NCBI GenBank assembly: GCA_039602395.1
Contig: JBCNJP010000008.1
Coordinates: forward strand, 69,527,095 to 69,591,094
DNA length: 64,000 nt
Direction of reading: 5' to 3'
DNA from: Deinandra increscens subsp. villosa
Taxonomy: Eukaryota > Streptophyta > Magnoliopsida > Asterales > Asteraceae
Shown here: one piece after another, positions 34,977-46,627 of the stretch
Layout: every line of letters starts with the position of its first letter
Numbering within the stretch: the first letter of the stretch is position 1
Program-made: the position numbers and the translations under genes
Notes under the pieces: generated by a model
Told to the model about the DNA's origin: nothing
Seen by the model: the letters and a program-made list of their open reading frames with translations, nothing else
Databases searched by the model: none

Positions 34977-35945
34977 CAACTAAAATTTAGTCCAAGATTA
35001 GAGCTTTGCTTGAGATTCTTCATGATAGTGGGCATAACAATCAACTAAGATAGAAAACTGAAGTTATTGTTAGGTTCGTGGCTAGTGGAAGCGACAACAC
35101 ACAAAAACGATCGGGGAAATATGAACGACACAAGATTTAATATGATTTGGTCGGAATGACTTATGTCCACGGGCTGCAAGTAGCCTGCAACTAGGGTTTT
35201 CTCATTAAACTTTTGCACACAAGATTATAATTACATGACTATGGTATATATATAAAAAAAAATTAGGGCGACAAACTTAGGAACCAAAACGGGCCCTAAA
35301 TAATATAACATATCGAAAAGGCCTTCACACCCAACAATTTCGGGAACTAAAATGTTGGGTCGATAATGAATAAAGAGACCAAGATAATATGCATGTTGAA
35401 TATATCTAGTTAGAGTAGGATGCAAGTTATTGACTTATTGTTAGGATAATTAGGGCTGGAGTTTGTATTAAGCTTTATTTTGTGATTTTGGTCTTAATAA
35501 TATTGAAAGCGTTGTAACCCGAGTTGGAGAACGTTAAAATTCTTTGGGCTCTTGCTTGCAATTTAATAAAGTCTTGGGCCTTAGTCGTCGGCAACTTATA
35601 GCCTCCGGTCAATGATCATTTTATAGTGATTTTCCAGTCCCTGCGTCCCATTCTACAAGTTTCCATCATGTGGTAAAAATCCAATTTTAGGCATACATTA
35701 GTTATAGCTTTTTAACAAAATGAAGTATTCTTAAAGAAAGTTCTCAATGTGCTTTAAGTATACATGATACTAAAAGAAAGTTATAAATACCATATATTAG
35801 AAATAACTGAAAAAATAAAAAATAATGTGTATCTAAGTTTGTTCATGTAGTTGTGAGGAGGCAAGTCTAAAAAGTCATCCCAAAGTCATACCTTTCTTCC
35901 AAACATCAAAGATTGCTTGAATGCAAAGGTTAGAACCCTAACTTT
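34580..35945. other. Intergenic, no gene recognised
   Basis: Contains a (CA)n-A-run junction at 34941-34976 and an unassigned stretch at 35050-35640 with repeat-like character. No coding sequence is supported. Confidence 0.45.
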
Positions 35946-35948
35946 GAT

Positions 35949-35955
35949 TATATAA
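35949..35955 (+). promoter_or_regulatory. Putative TATA box of the reticulon-like gene
   Basis: TATATAA lies 73-79 bases before the ATG at 36028 and is followed by a CT/A-rich leader, a spacing that would put transcription start around 35985. Assignment is by position only. Confidence 0.4.
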
Positions 35956-36027
35956 CATATACATCTTTCTTTACAAAAAAACACACATACAACATCCAAA
36001 CCAACACTTCGTTTTATCTCGGTTAAC

Positions 36028-38566
36028 ATGCCGATATATACATCTTCTGAAGCTGAAGAATCTAACGGTCATAGCGGGAAATTTTTTGGACGTGATAGAT
36101 CGTTACATGCCACACTTGGGGGAGGACAAGGTATTCTTTATACCACTTGGCAATTTCCGCAGGAGCCGTGTGGCGAGCACTAACTTTTATTTATTTTATA
36201 TATTTATTATTTTTATCTTAACAGAACTAACTTAATACATGATTTGGTTATATGATTGATATAGTCGTTTAAGTTTAGCAAATGAGTTTATGTTTTGTTG
36301 GTGGTATACTAAGTACACATAGATTTTCTTAAGTACACTCGTGTAACATAGTATTTTTTATGCGTTTTGGTCGTTACATTTTTTTTATTTTACTTTTTTT
36401 ACGTACCGTTACAGCAATGCAACAATCTTGTGTGTTCACGTTATCCCGCGGCTATACACGGGTTGCAAAACTAGTCATATATAGAACAATCATAAGTTGA
36501 AGTCTCGTGTCAGGTTTTACTAACACGGGAGTTGATGTATCTTGTAGTTGCGGACATACTTCTATGGAGAAACAAAAGCCTATCTGCCGCACTTTTGTTA
36601 GGATTTACGATGATATGGTTCCTTTTCGAAGTTGTTGAGTACAACTTTGTTTCGCTTGTCTGTCACGTCACGATTCTTGTCATGTTAATGGTCTTTATCA
36701 CCTATACCGCGGCAAGATTTACTGATTGGTAATGTTGCTAAAACCTTATACATTTTATAGGCAAAATCTGTTATATCTTACAGTTAACATGTCTTGATAT
36801 GATTTTACAGGGATCTTCCTGATTTCCATGAGATAACAATCCAAGAATCCGTTTTCAGATGGCTGTATCGGAAACTAAACTTTATTTTAATTCGATTTTA
36901 CGAGATCTCAAGCGGGGAAAACTTAATCCAGTTTTTCTTGGTAAGTACATGTATCTATATACGAGCATATGTATATATATATATATATGAGCACGTTTAA
37001 TACATAAATATTTTTAAAAAGAAATATGACAGAACTACATACGCACTTGTACGTAGTACATAGCGATTGAGAGATGGTAATATGTAATTGTATGGGGCGC
37101 CACCAAACAACTCAAGAAAGGGCTTGCGACACCAAAAAAATTAGGACCCCCATTTAAAAAAAAAATTTACCCTCATCCACACTACCAAGCACATTTAATA
37201 AGTTGAATCCACATGTACCCCAAGGAGTATGGGTCTTCATCAGATCAGATTTCGGATTATTCGGTTCGATTTAATCGGATTGGAATTTTTTTTGTCCAGA
37301 TTCGAATCTGAACCGATCCGAATAAGATACTCTTCTGAACCGATCCAAATCTAAATCGGAACAAATCCAATCCGAACCGAATAAATCGAATTCGGTTTTC
37401 CAATCACGAAAATCAAAACAAATAACAAAACATATTTTCTAACAAGTCCTCAAAACAAGAGTTCACATTCACAATAAAAACACACAAATATAATAAAACC
37501 TAAAAATGGATAATAAAAAAACATATATATTTATATATAATATAAATATTAATTATATTTGAATTAAATAATCGGATATTCGAATAACCCGAATAAACCG
37601 AATAACCCGAATAAATTTTTTAGCCATATCCGAATCCGATCCGAAATCCGAATAAGGAAATTCAGTTCGGTTTAAAATCCGATCCGAAATCCAAATAAGG
37701 ATTTCGGTTCGGTTTTTTCGGTTTCGGATGCGGTTCGAATCTCGATTTTATTCGGATTTCGAATTTTCTGAACACCCCTACAAAGGGGCCTAAATTTGTT
37801 AGGGGTCCTAAGCTTATTCTTGAGTTGTTTGGCATATCCATTGGGTAAACTTACATATTAGGTATTGTGGTGGTTAAATGTATTAGTTTAAATCCGTAGG
37901 TCTCAATTTCAAATCTTACATATTACATTTAAATTTATTTCTTATGTTTGTTTTCTAATTTCTTTTCTTTTGTAAACTTTTTTTTTTTAATTTTTCTTTC
38001 TTATTTTTTTCCTTCTTTTAATTTTGTATATACTAATTATAAACAATATAGTTTATTATTATCGGTCCCAAGCCGAATAAAAGAGAAGGATTTGAAACGT
38101 AAATTTTAAAATGACGAAAAACCCCAAAATATTAATTCGCTTGGGACCCCAAATTGTTTGAGTCGCCCCTATGTATGACATATCGTTTTCACCATTCTCT
38201 ACTTAAACATCGCCTATCTATACAAATAATATATGGTGATCTATTTTAGGTGATCGTGGCGTTGTGGATAACTTCGGTTGCTGGAAACTATTTCAGCTCG
38301 TTGAATCTCCTGTTCTTCTGTAAGTTTTGTGTTCAAGTTTTGAAACAAACGTCAAATTTTGACCATTTTCTGATCATACAATTTCTTTGAACGTAGGTGT
38401 TATATGCCTCGGGACTTTACCGGCGCTGTACGAAGAGTACGAGAAGGAGGTCGATCATCTGATCAGAAAAGGGAAGAAAGATGCGACAAAGATGATGAAG
38501 AAATTTGATTCTGAAGTGTTAAGGAAGATCCCAAGAGGGCAAGTGAAAGAAAAGAAACGCAAATAA
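36028..38566 (+). CDS. Reticulon-like protein (RTNLB family), 5 exons
   Basis: Predicted 217-residue ER membrane protein that would help curve ER tubules. Exons: 36028-36130, 36548-36728, 36811-36940, 38250-38319 and 38397-38566; all junctions are GT-AG and in frame. After a short polar N-terminus (about 1-33) the reticulon domain starts at LGGGQVADILLWRNKSLS and has hydrophobic segments at about 45-65, 68-88, 140-155 and 158-172, then a helical Lys/Glu-rich region. The domain signature continues with YEEYEKEVDHLI and VLRKIPRG. The C-terminus ends KEKKRK, a dilysine-like ER signal. Length and motif order fit plant RTNLBs. Intron 3 (1309 bp) holds nested transposons. A possible AATAAA signal lies at 38635-38640. 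Confidence 0.92.
36420..36475 (+). mobile_element. Possible Helitron 3' end
   Basis: A short hairpin-forming stretch CCCGCGGCTATACACGGG is followed after TTGCAAAA by CTAG and then T. Helitrons end in a hairpin plus CTRR inserted before T. It lies within intron 1 of the reticulon-like gene. The 5' end was not located, so this is only a candidate. Confidence 0.35.
37091..38172. mobile_element. Candidate outer element in reticulon intron 3
   Basis: The left flank TATGGGGCGCCACCAAACAA and the inverted right flank TAGGGGCGACTCAAACAATT resemble each other, and both are followed by words around TTGGGACCCC or TTAGGACCCCC. A further inverted phrase (CAAACAACTCAAGAA) pairs 37105 with about 37830. It would enclose the hAT-like MITE at 37228-37780. 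The target duplication is unclear. Confidence 0.45.
37228..37780. mobile_element. hAT-like MITE (GAACACCCCTA end) nested in reticulon intron 3
   Basis: The right end is CTGAACACCCCTA and the left end TATGGGTCTTCAT, i.e. imperfect inverted ends. Flanking 8-mers CCAAGGAG and CAAAGGGG agree at 6 of 8. The body consists of CGAATCCGATCCGAAAT-type words in both orientations (AACCGAATAA, TTCGGTTCGG), a hallmark of a common plant hAT-derived repeat. Confidence 0.65.
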
Positions 38567-38941
38567 ATGTTTAACAACTTGATGGTTTAGTTGATAAGCT
38601 TATCATTATAATGTATGCACATGTTAAATACAAAAATAAAGTAATAACAAAAAAAATACATTATTTTATTATTAATAATAAATTATTTCTTAGTTGCAAA
38701 TTCCAGTTGTAACAAATATAAACATTTTACAAGGTCAAGAATTATCAATTATGTGATACAACACAAAACAAATATTACATTTTGATTTTGTCATATCAAA
38801 GATGAAATAAATACATACAGATAAAGTACTGATTGGAAATTGTTGGAACATATTACACAAATACACAACACCAAAACTATTACATTAATTTAAAGGCTAT
38901 CTACATAACGCTTAATATACCAAAATAAAACTCCTTCATTG

Positions 38942-41900
38942 TTATTTCTGGTCATGACCACTTAAAAACTGTACGACACAAGGATACACTTCATCGACCG
39001 CCTGCATTTAAAACCGGAAAGCATGTAACTTCCAACACTAGATAAAATTAACATGAAATCATCGGGCTTAGATTCGCTCATCTTTTTTTTATAGATTGGC
39101 ACAGCATTCAGCAGTTTAAGCTGTATTTATTTATAACACTGGTCGATGATTTTCAGTTTTATGTCAACTTGAAAGTTAAAAAGAGCAATTGGTGTCGGCA
39201 CCAGATTCTTTCGTTTATAGCCTTTATGCTTTTTTGTTGTAAATTTTTAATTAGTGATATGCAAAAAAAGGAAAAAAATAGAGATTTTTTCAGGTTAAAC
39301 AGGTTGTGCCTGTTTTAACCTGTTGATATGCAAGTCATGTTTGACCCGCCAACTTGTGAACACATCCCGTTTTTCGGGAGTTGGAACTGCTTATTAAAAC
39401 AGTTTATCCGACAGTTGACAGTCAGTTTCGAGCATGTGGATGTAAGCAAACTGATTATGATCGTCAATTTCAGAACTACTTATTCAAAATCCAATAACTT
39501 ATAATAACTGATTAACTGATTTCGATTATAAAAAGCAATGATAAAAGAACAAAAGAGAAGGCAAGAGGGAATACCAGCCGGCCGCCAACCAGATCATAGT
39601 GGGCATAATGCGGGCCGTCCGGCTCACCAAAAACTTTATAGGTAACCAAATTCTCAGGAATCAGCTTCACTGTTTCTGTTTATTCAATCAACATAACAAA
39701 ATATCATCAGAAAACTACTAGTTCAATATTACATTCAAAGGGGTAAATGATCTGAGCTGCTTGTGAGATATACAAATCGGCTCACTAAAAGCTCAAATCG
39801 AGCCAAGCTTGAACAAGTCTGAGCCCGAGCTCTAGCCTAAAACTAAAGCTCAATTAATAAGCAAGGCCGAGGTTGACTAGGCTCATAAGCCTAAACTGGT
39901 ATATTAATATAACTATAATACTTTTTAATTAATATAATAAATATATTTTATACATAATTATGATAAATTTAACTAATAATATATACTATTCCATATATAA
40001 TTATGATAATCGTATATATGTGTGTGTGCTTGATAATATATGTCATTAAATAACTATGATAATTAAATATTTAAATAACTAACAAATAAGAGCCCGTCAC
40101 GAGCCCAGCTAGAGCTGTAGATATAAAACTCAAAACGAGCTCGAGCTCTTAACTAAAAAAAGCCAAGTTTGAGGTTAGGTGAGCTCAGGCTCGGCTTGCC
40201 CCGACTTGTTTACGCCCTAAACTACATTCTAGAAGGTGTCACGAATTTTGGGATTTAAATAATTAATACCATGTACTGCTTCAGGAGGACATATGACATC
40301 TTGATCACCCGCAACAGCCAGAATCGGGACATTGATTTTATTAATATGTTCTTTGTAGAAAAATGTCCCACTTCTGTCACATAAACCGCGCTCTCTAAAA
40401 GCTGACGCCAGCTGTAACAAGAGTTTAGCAGGTATGGTGCCTGCATCAATGTAAACCATGAGAGCATAAAACATTATTAAAACCCATAAAAACATAAAAT
40501 TTGCTGGAATTCTGTACTTACAAAAGTTGTTCAAAACCAGTTTTTTTAGTAACTCTGGATGCATCATATCTCGTGCTGATATCATGTTATTAAGCCATGA
40601 TAGTATATAAGGAGTACGAGATGTAAAAGGATAAGCAGCTGTTAACATTGCACCTAAAGGAACGATAGGCACATTTAGCGCTTGTGCAGGATCAACCTAC
40701 AAACAACAATAAAATACGATAACTTGATCATATTTGATTAGCCCAGGATAGGAGTGTAAACAAGCGGGCCACTCGCAAGCTACTCTATAGTCTAGATTAG
40801 CTCACAAAAAGCTCAAAACAAGCCGAGCTTGACAGATCCTGTGCCAAAACTCAAGCCTAAATTGGGGCTCATTTACAAAACAAGCTCAAGCCCAAGGTTC
40901 ATATGCCAAACTTAACTAGGCTTGCGAGCCTAAAAAGGTATAATAGTGTATGTTTAATATAATAAATTTCAATTACATAATTATATATGTATATTCAAAC
41001 GAGCCAACCCCCAGCCAATCTCAAGCTTGAATAATTACCCACGAGCATAACTCGAGCTTTAGACATAGAGCTCGAAACAAGCCAAACTCGAGCTTAGGTG
41101 CACTGGGACCAGCTTGTTTACATCCTTAGCCCCATATAATACTAAAACATTTTCTTACAAGTGGTAAGAGTAATTTGAGTGTTGATTTTGAAGACGTGTA
41201 GTCAAGTGAAGATGCCAGAGTAACAACTGCTGCCAAACCTGGATCCCTTCCTTCAGAGCCTGAAACATTAAAAAATTACATAAGTAAGAATCATCCTATA
41301 TTTTCTAATTAAAGAAACTAACATGATATAGGAACATTACCATATCGCGATAACATTGAATATAGTAAAATGCCACCCATGGAGTGTCCAATAGCAACCA
41401 ATTTACCATCCTCGGGTTGAGTATGGGCCTTTATATATTCCATCTATTTCATAAAAGGTCGTTATATGTTTGCCTGATGAGCTGGAATAAAACGAAACTA
41501 GACAAAATTAAAACATGTCACCTCACCGCAGCAGGAACATCCTCTTCGAGGTAATGATCAAAATCCCAATCGAATTTGACAATCATATCCAATTGCTTCT
41601 GGAAATCTTCCATGGTTGTGTTCAAACGTTCTTGCAAGTCGAACAATGGGGGTGAAACAGAACGTTGACCTTCTTCAATAATATTAATTAGATTTCGACT
41701 CAAATCCCTTATTTGGTTCACAACACCAGAGTCTTGTCTTACTTCCAACAAACTTAGAATGTTCATCTTTATTTCATTAAACCGCTCTGCTAGAAAAGAA
41801 TCTCCTACCAGTTTTGAAAATTGGTCAAACAATTTAGCAGAAATTAGTCTGGATTGACTTTCACTAAGAAAGCCAGATACTCTCCCAGACATGGTTATTA

Positions 41901-43554
41901 GGGTTTCAGTTAACTTAGTGACAGGTACTGAATCCTCAAATACAGTTGGTACTTGGTTAGCTCCAAAAGCCTGTGATTCTCTTGGGACAGTTACGTTATC
42001 ATTAGAAGACTGTGAAGCGAATCGAGCATTTTCTGCTCCAGATGAAGCAACAGCTTCCATTTGATTAGATATTTCATGGGCTGATTGTTCAATCTCTTTG
42101 AGATCTGAAGCTTGCATGCTTAAGCCTGCTCCTCGAACCTCAAGAATCCAGGTGTCAAATCCTTGTTCACACATGTGCCGAGCAAATGAAGACTGGAAAC
42201 AAACAATTTGAACCCAAAATTTCAGTTGTTTTCGTTTGTTAACTTGTTTTTCATAAGAAAATGTAATCTTATCGTGATCTAGTCTAGCTTATAAAGTAAT
42301 GCATCTGTGAATGTTAAAATCATAAACTGTAGATTACTAACTTCCAAAAATTCATACAAATTCATCACTATGATTGATGAGAATAAGAAAAGTTAATCCT
42401 ATCAGGATCTAGTCTAGCTTATAAGGTAATTCATCAGTGAATGTTGAAATCATAAACTGTAGACTATTAACTTCCAAAAATTCATACAAACTCATCACTA
42501 TGATTGACGAGAATAACAAAAGTTAATCTTATCAGGATATAGCTTATGAGTAAATTCATCTGTGAATGTTGAAATCATAAACTGTAGACTATTAACTTCC
42601 AAAAATTCATACAAATTCATCACTATGATTAATGATAATAAGAAAAGTTAATCCTATCAGGATCTAGTCTAGCTTATAATGTAATTCATCAGTGAATGTT
42701 GAAATCATAAACTGTAGATTATTAACTTCCAAAAATTCGTACAAATTCATCACTATGATTGATGAGAATAAGAAAAGTTAATCCTATCAGGATCTAGTCT
42801 AGCTTATAAAGTAATTCATCTGGGAATGTTAAAATCATAAACTATAGACTATTAACTTCCAAAAATTCAAACAAGTTCATCACTATGATTGATGAGAAAT
42901 TCAAACAATATAATACGAAAATTCATACAATCATATGTGCAAATTCATCAACCACAAGTCACAACACGCTGATCGTTCTGTAAATTAGAAAAAAAAAAGG
43001 AGAACGAACAAACAAACTTACGTCAGGCGATAGATCGTATCCGATCGCATTCGTTCCGACGCCTGATAACAGCAACAACGGATGCTTTCTCTTAATCGCC
43101 TGAAACTAAGCATTTCGCGTAAACAAATCAAACCGATCGCCAGATTTCAGTCAAACAAATACGCAAAATTCAAAAAAACGAAATCAAAATCACACACAAC
43201 TACTTGAAAAACTACCTGCGGAGAAGGATTGTACCTCCACAAAGCAAGTCTCCAGTCCGAATTTCTAACCGAAACATAGTGCAGCTCGTCCGCTGTACAT
43301 ATCGGCGGCTTATTAGCAACCTTCTCGCCATCGATCTGGATCTCTGTTTCGTCAGTAGAGAAAGCCCTAAGTGTAGCGAGTGATGTGATTCGGATTGACG
43401 GCACCGGAGGACGGCGGAAGGGGAGGTGGAGGCAGAGGCGGCGGAGGGCGGTGGTGGATGATGACGGTGGCATTCGGAGAGAGGGAGGAACGGCGGTGGT
43501 GTGAAGTTGAGGGTGAGTGATCGGTGACGTCGCCATCTGGAGGTTGCGTGTCAT
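38942..43554 (-). CDS. Alpha/beta hydrolase superfamily protein, 9 exons
   Basis: Predicted 597 residues, similar from memory to Arabidopsis At1g73750/At1g15060 proteins of unknown substrate. Exons on the minus strand: 43216-43554, 43022-43099, 41527-42192, 41341-41443, 41159-41259, 40522-40696, 40270-40440, 39575-39675 and 38942-39001; GT-AG and in frame. The Arg/Ser/Pro-rich first 65 residues look like an organelle transit peptide (inference). Hydrolase core: LLLLSGVGTNAIGYDL, TWILEVRGAG, nucleophile elbow GHSMGG with Ser382, AVAGDQDVICPP with Asp535, and EPDGPHYAHYDL with His567 or His570 as the likely catalytic His. A 222-codon exon 3 adds a long insert between the core and the elbow, predicted helical. 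Two in-frame Met codons (1 and 7) could start it. Introns 5 and 7 are mostly hAT-like MITEs, and intron 2 has a minisatellite. Confidence 0.9.
39737..40221. mobile_element. hAT-like MITE in hydrolase intron 7
   Basis: The ends are AAAGGGGTAAATGA and TTGTTTACGCCCTAAA. Flanking 8-mers TTACATTC and CTACATTC agree at 7 of 8. GAGC/CGAGC-rich subterminal parts and an AT-rich core match the copies at 23365 and 40749. It makes up 485 of the 594 bases of the intron. Confidence 0.72.
40749..41128. mobile_element. hAT-like MITE in hydrolase intron 5
   Basis: The ends TAGGAGTGTAAACAAGC and GCTTGTTTACATCCTTA are inverted with two mismatches. Flanking 8-mers GCCCAGGA and GCCCCATA agree at 5 of 8, an old duplication at best. 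It makes up 380 of the 462 bases of intron 5. Confidence 0.7.
42260..42895. repeat. 130-bp minisatellite, about five copies, in hydrolase intron 2
   Basis: The phrase CATAAACTGTAGA occurs at 42321, 42451, 42576, 42706 and 42836, giving periods of 130, 125, 130 and 130. Each unit also has TTCATCACTATGATTGATGA and ATCAGGATCTAGTCTAGC. Copies differ by a few bases. The array fills most of the 829-bp intron. Confidence 0.93.
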
Positions 43555-43792
43555 GGAGTCAAGGGGTAGTTGTGGCGGCAGAAACCGAAAGGAAGATGAT
43601 GACAGGTGCGAGCTTGAAGAGATTCTCGAAAATTACGCTTCCACTTTTTTATGTGAACATTAAATCTGTAATTATATTTGGAAGTTTTTCATAATTTTTT
43701 TTTTTCTAATAGCGAAGAATATTATTAAGGGAAAAGTCTCTATAGTGTATAGAACAGTATTACAGTAGTCAAGTTTTAATTTTGTTCTAATT

Positions 43793-43928
43793 TTTTTTTG
43801 AACGGCTAAACTATTCTAACCCCATAAATCACCAAATAACCGTCAATGCCTGGGTTTGAACCCAGGACCTTCAGGTAGGCAAAGCCTTACCACCTCCCCC
43901 TTGACCACTAGGACAAGGGCTCATTGGC
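43793..43928 (-). mobile_element. tRNA-derived SINE with a 15-bp perfect target duplication
   Basis: On the minus strand the unit starts near GCCCTTGTCCTAGTGGTCAA (A-box-like), has GGGTTCAAACCCAGG (B box) about 50 bases later, and ends in an A-run (T-run on the plus strand at 43793-43799). The 15-mer AATTTTGTTCTAATT flanks it exactly (43778-43792 and 43929-43943). Pol III promoter boxes, an A-tail and a long duplication together define a SINE. It lies 240-375 bases upstream of the hydrolase start codon. Confidence 0.85.
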
Positions 43929-43943
43929 AATTTTGTTCTAATT

Positions 43944-44605
43944 AAGTTATTTATTTTTTATTTGTTTTAATTTAGTAACTTAACTTATAAAGTGTTTTAA
44001 TCCTAATCCTATGTTTTTTATCTAAATATCAGATTATCAGGTTAACATGCTCATATGGTATTACTTTCTTTTTATATTGCTAATAAAATGATGAATTGGA
44101 TTAAATCGGCTTATGTGGTATTAAAATTTTAATAAATAAAATAATTTTGATAATCTTTATTAATTTACGAAATAAACTTTTTTGTCTTTTATGTCTAAAA
44201 GTTGAATGCCATACTTTTGGTTGTGATTCGGATTTCGTAGGCTTCTTGTTGAATTTCCTTATGATGCAAAAAAAAAAATCGTGAGTTTGATTAAATTGGA
44301 AAGTGACAGGATGTTCTTGAACATTGAATTTGATGCCTTGGTGGCCTGGTACTTGAATCTAACTTATGCTTCTTCATAACTTCTAACAATTTGCTAAATT
44401 ATGTTATGGTCTTTTGGAGTTCATTTATTAATCTCTAATCTTTATTGTTAACGGGTTAAATTTGATCTATTTTGTAGAAATGTGTACCATATGAGGCTAC
44501 AAATCCTTCATAGAACTTCAAATTCTATGAAGGACATTACTTTGGAACTTAATGTAACTTAAAAAAAAATGAACATAACGAAAGCCTCGCAAACTAAGGT
44601 AACTT
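43944..44605. other. Intergenic, no gene recognised
   Basis: AT-rich; no supported gene or element. Confidence 0.5.
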
Positions 44606-44609
44606 ACTC

Positions 44610-44720
44610 TTTGCTTTTAAGTTGATTTTAGTTTAAGGCTTTGTTGTGTGTCTTCTAGTGACTATTTGCTTTTAAGTTGATTTTAGTTTAAGGCTTTGTT
44701 GTGTGTCTTCTAGTGACTAT
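44610..44720. repeat. Exact tandem duplication of 55 bp
   Basis: The unit starting TTTGCTTTTAAGTTGATTTT and ending CTAGTGACTA occurs at 44610 and 44665 with no visible difference, so the event is recent or the array is an assembly or replication slip. Confidence 0.92.
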
Positions 44721-45280
44721 TTATTTTTGTTATGATATCGTATGTTATAATCTTATATGAACCTGCCCGAATTCTAGCGTCGAGATTAATAGAAATAAGA
44801 GGACCGTAGTAGAGTGATCCATAGGAAAAAAATTCTTGGATCCGCCTCTGATGGAGAATAGGGTTATAAGATGAAGGACGTTTCAACTTAACTTTTATGG
44901 TGAATGGTATTTCAAGTCTTGGTCTAGTTCAAGTCATAATTTTTGTTGAATAAGTTTAAGCTCAAATTTATGATTTAAAGTTATGCTTCATCTTTTGGCT
45001 TTATGATCTTGGTTTAAGGTGAATGCGTTGTTACAACTCATTCTCAATTGTAAATACTAAAGTAAGCCTTGATTGAAAATGTACCTTCAAACACTTGTTT
45101 ATTAGGTTGGTTACAATACCCTCGCCGAGAGCTCGGTGAGGGTGATGATGTGGCGACGTTGAGCTCGGTGAGACCATTGCAAGTCACCCGCGATGATCTC
45201 GGTGGTGGTGATCTCGGTCACCATCCGCCGAGTTTGATACTTTGACCCCCGGGGATGCAATCGATCGTTGGGTGGTGGGT

Positions 45281-45298
45281 CCCCCCCCCCCCCCCCCC
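45281..45298. repeat. Poly-C tract of 18
   Basis: Eighteen C preceded by GGTGGTGGGT; the longest C-run in the window. Confidence 0.95.
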
Positions 45299-45438
45299 AA
45301 AGGCTAGATTCCATTAAAAAAAATTCATTTTTTTAAACCTTAAATCAAACCTATAAAAACCCACCGTTTACACCATTTTTTTTACACCTTTAACTCATCT
45401 TCATCTTCATCTCCACCTCTACTCTCATCTTTTTCACC

Positions 45439-46627
45439 ATGAACCCAAACTTCTTCTTCAACACAAATCCAAACGAACAAAATCCATCGCCCCCGCAACG
45501 AAACCCTTTCCAAACGGGTGGCTACGTTCCATACGTTGCGTCTCCAATGTTTGCGGTTCCACAATTGGGTGGTTGGAGCCAAGAAAACCCCCAACCTTCT
45601 TACCTTCGGAGCGACTCTCACCCGACAACGTTGAAATGGTTATGGAAACCTAACCCGAGCGTCGGCCTAAAAAAACGTCAAGAAATCCAAGAAAAAAAAT
45701 GGTGAAACATCTCAACCGGTTGAACGACGAGGTCCCCGACCGGTTATAAATTGGAACGAACAACAAGAGATGGCGTTGACGAGGTGTTATATCGACGCAA
45801 CAGAGGATCCCATACTAGGTATTTTTCGGTTCCAAATATGTTTTTTTTAACAAACAATTATAATTCTATTGTCTAACAAACAATTCTATTTTTTTAGGCA
45901 ACTCTCAATCAAGCCTGTTTCTTGGAACGGGATCGCCGATAGATGGCACAAGAAAATGAACCTACCCCCGGACACGCGAACGAAGCACCAACTCAACTCA
46001 AAGTGGGGTCAAGATTTGAAGCCAAAGATAACAAAATTCAACAACATTTACCTCAACCTCTTAGCTCAACGTCGAAGCGGTAAAAGTGAGGCCGACATTA
46101 TAAGGCGGCACATTCTCGTTACCGGTTGGAGAACAAGAATAATGGTTTCGAAAAAATTGCGTGTTGGGACCGAAAAGATCCAAAACGTCCAAGTCGAACG
46201 AATATAGCACTAGTGTTTCGGACGCACGAGCTACACAATTTAATCTCAACGATGTCGATCTTGATTATGAAGAACAAGAACATTCACCGGAAAGCCCACC
46301 GAAAATTCAAAGACCCGCGGGGAAACAAAAGGCGAAAAGGTTAGCAAAAAAGGGCAATCTTCCTCAAGTGCAAGTGGTTCTTTGGCCGAAAGGTTCGACA
46401 AGTTCAATGAGATCCAAATGGAGAAGCTTCAATTGGCGAAACGTTTTGAGGAGCGAAAAGCGAAAGAAGAAGCGCGAAAAGCGAAAGAAGAAGCGCGAAA
46501 AGAACGAGAACAAATGTGTCGCGACCTTGAAGCGATCACTAAACCGATACATGAGTTGGATGACGAGGGAAAAACGATTGCTCAAAGAATACGAGCACGA
46601 TTGATGAAGACGTACAAGGATGAGTAA
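45439..46627 (+). pseudogene. PIF/Harbinger ORF1 (trihelix/Myb-like with NAM-associated C-terminus), broken by frameshifts
   Basis: The protein is spread over at least four frames. The N-terminus MNPNFFFNTNPNEQ is Pro/Asn-rich. Then come RPVINWNEQQEMALTRCYID (start of the Myb/trihelix block), a likely 69-bp intron at 45829-45897, WNGIADRWHKKMNLPP, HQLNSKWGQDLKPKITKFNN, RRSGKSEADI, SKTSKSNEYSTSVSDARA with FNLNDVDLDYEEQE, RPAGKQKAKRL, and a C-terminal charged helix RFDKFNEIQMEKLQLAKRF followed by KAKEEARK repeats. This order is that of the Harbinger DNA-binding partner protein. Frameshifts near 45650, 45915, 46100-46190 and 46375 disable it. Confidence 0.8.

Noticed and set aside
35050..35640. 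Possible solo LTR
   Set aside because: Repeat-like texture, but no TG...CA limits, target duplication or polypurine tract could be shown.
40229..40269. Continuation of the hydrolase frame to a stop at 40229
   Set aside because: The frame runs into the intron; the donor CATG|GTATT at 40270 joins to an exon that restores the conserved ETVKLIPENLVTY ending.
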